64,000 bases of DNA, taken from assembly GCA_045046905.1 (NCBI GenBank), contig JASFYU010000019.1:1-64000 (forward strand), written 5' to 3'. Shown here in pieces: positions 62,169 to 64,000 of this stretch. The first letter of the stretch is position 1. Each line of letters starts with the position of its first letter. The stretch is from JASFYU01 sp045046905. Its GTDB lineage: Bacteria; Bacteroidota; Bacteroidia; Flavobacteriales; Flavobacteriaceae. The translations under genes and the position numbers were made by a program. The notes under the pieces are model-generated. The model did not search any database. It saw only the letters and a list, made by a program, of their open reading frames with translations, and was not told the origin of the DNA.

Positions 62169-64000
62169 TTAGCCTAAACTCACCAAACTCTTTTCTAGAG
62201 TCGCTATCTTAGCCTCTGTATCGGCCTGTTTTTTACGTTCTAAATCAATTACTTGCTCCGGGGCATTATTGACAAAGCGTTCGTTAGATAGTTTTCTTTG
62301 AACCGACAGTAAAAAGCCTCTGGCATAGTCGAGTTCTTCTTGTATTTTTTTTATTTCGGCCTCTAGGTCGATAACGCCACTTATTGGAATAAAATACTCA
62401 TTGCTTTTCACTCGAAATGTCAATGCCCCATCTAGGGTGGCATCTACATAGGAAATATCCGAAATATTGGTCAACTTTTTAATAATCACATCCCAATCGC
62501 TGTCAACCTTTTCACCATTCAGCACAGAAATTTCCAATGCTTCTTTCAAGGGAATACCTTTTTCTTTTCGAATGGTACGGATACCGGCAATAACCTCAAC
62601 AGCAAAGTCAAAGCTGTGAATAAGGGTTTTATCGGCTTTTTCAACTTTGGGCCATTCTGCGACGATCAGTGCCTCTTCGGGTGAGCGATCTGCAATATGC
62701 TGCCAAACTTCCTCGGTCAAGAAAGGCATAAACGGGTGTAACAATTTTAGATTCTGTTCAAAGATATGTACGACCGCATCAAATGTCACCTTATCGATAG
62801 GTTGTTGGTAAGCAGGTTTTATAATCTCTAATAACCAAGAACTGTAGTCATCCCAAACCAGTTTGTAAATCGACATCAGAGCGTCAGAGATTCTATACTT
62901 ACTAAAATGATCTTCGATTTCGGCCAAGACTTGATTAAATTTGGCCGTGTACCACTTGATACCTAATTTTGAAGCTTCGGGCTGTGGCAGGTCAGATACC
63001 TCCCAACCTTTCACCAACCGGAATCCGTTCCAGATCTTATTGGCAAAGTTTTTTCCTTGTTGACAGAGGTCTTCATCGAACATAAGATCGTTACCTGCTG
63101 CCGAACTCAATAACAAGCCCACACGCACACCATCGGCACCATAGTTTTCTATCAATTTAAGGGCATCTGGCGAGTTTCCCAAAGATTTTGACATCTTTCG
63201 CCCTTGTTTATCTCTTACGATTCCAGTGAAATATACATTTTCAAAGGGCCGTTCATCTCGGTATTCATAACCAGCTACAATCATTCTTGCTACCCAGAAA
63301 AATATGATATCAGGTGCGGTCACCAAATCATTGGTGGGGTAGTAATAGCTCACTTCTTCATTATCAGGTTCAAGGATACCATTAAAAACGGTCATGGGCC
63401 ACAGCCATGAGGAAAACCAAGTATCGACCACATCATCGTCTTGCCTTAAATCGGCTTCTGTTAGTTGAAGGTTCTTAGATTTTTCTTGCGCTTTTATGAG
63501 TGCTTCGGCACTATTTTTAGCAACTACAAAATCATTTTGGCCATCGCCAAAATAATAAGCGGGTATTCGTTGTCCCCACCATAATTGCCTCGAGATGTTC
63601 CAATCGCGAATATTTTCCATCCAATGGCGGTACGTATTCTCGAATTTTTTTGGAAAGAATTTGATTTCACGGGTTTCCAACACCGACTTTAGTGCAGGTT
63701 TTGCCAAGTCTTCCATTTTCAAAAACCATTGGTCAGAGAGCCGTGGTTCGATTACGGCTTTAGTACGTTCAGAAGTACCTACCTTGTTTATATAAGGCTC
63801 TGTCTTTACCAAAAAACCCTTTTCCTTCAACTCTTTGGTAATTTCTTTTCGGACCACGAAACGATCTTTTCCTTCATAATGCAGCCCATAAGAATTGAGG
63901 CTTGCATCTGCATTAAAGATATCTATGGTCTCCAAGTGGTGTTTGTCGCCCAATGCCTTGTCATTTATATCATGAGCAGGGGTAACCTTAAGACATCCTG
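62169..64000 (-). CDS. valS: Valine--tRNA ligase (3' part; 5' end beyond the window)
   Basis: Charges tRNA-Val. Only the last 610 or so codons lie here. The frame is open to the window edge, and the residues read there (KVTPAHD, then KALGDKHH) match the editing-domain region of ValRS, so the real start is beyond 64000. The KMSKS signature is clear in GRKMSKSLGNSPDALKLIENYGADGVR. The anticodon-binding domain follows, and the C-terminal coiled coil that contacts tRNA ends EAKIATLEKSLVSLG. Confidence 0.97.
   Translation of the reverse strand, partial: GCLKVTPAHDINDKALGDKHHLETIDIFNADASLNSYGLHYEGKDRFVVRKEITKELKEKGFLVKTEPYINKVGTSERTKAVIEPRLSDQWFLKMEDLAKPALKSVLETREIKFFPKKFENTYRHWMENIRDWNISRQLWWGQRIPAYYFGDGQNDFVVAKNSAEALIKAQEKSKNLQLTEADLRQDDDVVDTWFSSWLWPMTVFNGILEPDNEEVSYYYPTNDLVTAPDIIFFWVARMIVAGYEYRDERPFENVYFTGIVRDKQGRKMSKSLGNSPDALKLIENYGADGVRVGLLLSSAAGNDLMFDEDLCQQGKNFANKIWNGFRLVKGWEVSDLPQPEASKLGIKWYTAKFNQVLAEIEDHFSKYRISDALMSIYKLVWDDYSSWLLEIIKPAYQQPIDKVTFDAVVHIFEQNLKLLHPFMPFLTEEVWQHIADRSPEEALIVAEWPKVEKADKTLIHSFDFAVEVIAGIRTIRKEKGIPLKEALEISVLNGEKVDSDWDVIIKKLTNISDISYVDATLDGALTFRVKSNEYFIPISGVIDLEAEIKKIQEELDYARGFLLSVQRKLSNERFVNNAPEQVIDLERKKQADTEAKIATLEKSLVSLG

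Overview
The window reads as a chromosomal segment of a member of the Bacteroidota, most likely a marine Flavobacteriaceae. The reasons are moderate-to-low GC, Bacteroidota promoter elements (TTTG / TAnnTTTG), near absence of Shine-Dalgarno sites except one very strong site before rpsU, tRNA genes without encoded CCA, and typical flavobacterial families (DUF2851, DUF3467, PASTA-only protein, Rcp-type response regulator, DUF6807). No phage, plasmid, insertion sequence, CRISPR array or rRNA gene is visible. Genus is not claimed.

Layout. 0.3-15.5 kb (minus strand) is the transcription/translation core: rpsU, xerC, hpf, tRNA-Thr(UGU)-Tyr-Gly-Thr(GGU), tuf, tRNA-Trp, secE, nusG, rplK-A-J-L, rpoB, rpoC and a DUF3467 gene. 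The tRNA-tuf-secE-nusG-rpl-rpo order is the same as in E. coli, with tRNA-Trp added. 15.5-22.7 kb holds an acyl-CoA dehydrogenase, a helix-hairpin-helix membrane protein, an alanine/sodium symporter, a K+ channel-PspC-DUF2851 operon and a rhodanese. 22.7-23.9 kb has a MarR regulator and a YceI protein. 23.96-31.0 kb is a complete tryptophan operon trpEGDCFBA. It is preceded by a consensus promoter, an 18-residue leader peptide with three consecutive Trp codons and a perfect 10-bp terminator hairpin, and it is interrupted by a 33-unit heptanucleotide array between trpF and trpB.

31.2-35.4 kb encodes a 1305-residue lipoprotein joining a DUF6807 domain, a dehydrogenase-type propeller, HEAT-like repeats and a c-type haem domain. 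35.4-44.2 kb contains a TPR protein, PEP carboxylase, a uracil-DNA-glycosylase-like protein, YaaA, an RluD-type pseudouridine synthase, a PASTA protein, ddl and coaD. 44.3-51.3 kb has a multi-PAS histidine kinase with its response regulator, an M14 peptidase, a NUDIX hydrolase, pyrE and an SRPBCC protein. 51.6-57.3 kb has birA diverging from an rsfS-ftsH-LUD-cdsA-psd-ACBP cluster (ribosome silencing, membrane proteolysis, phospholipid synthesis). 57.5-64 kb carries a creatininase-like protein, a sterol-desaturase-like protein, two tandem PPK2 kinases, an unrecognised secreted protein and the 3' part of valS, which runs off the window.

Most genes are ordinary housekeeping genes. The interest lies in regulation and repeats: the trp attenuator with a probably leaderless leader peptide, the strong Shine-Dalgarno of rpsU, a terminator folded into the 5' coding sequence of the helix-hairpin-helix gene, a promoter nested inside a terminator ahead of the tRNA-tuf operon, a terminator-like hairpin between rplL and rpoB, the heptad array, and a scattered family of CTGCC/GGCAG palindromes. 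I did not find a clearly novel multi-gene defence or mobile system.
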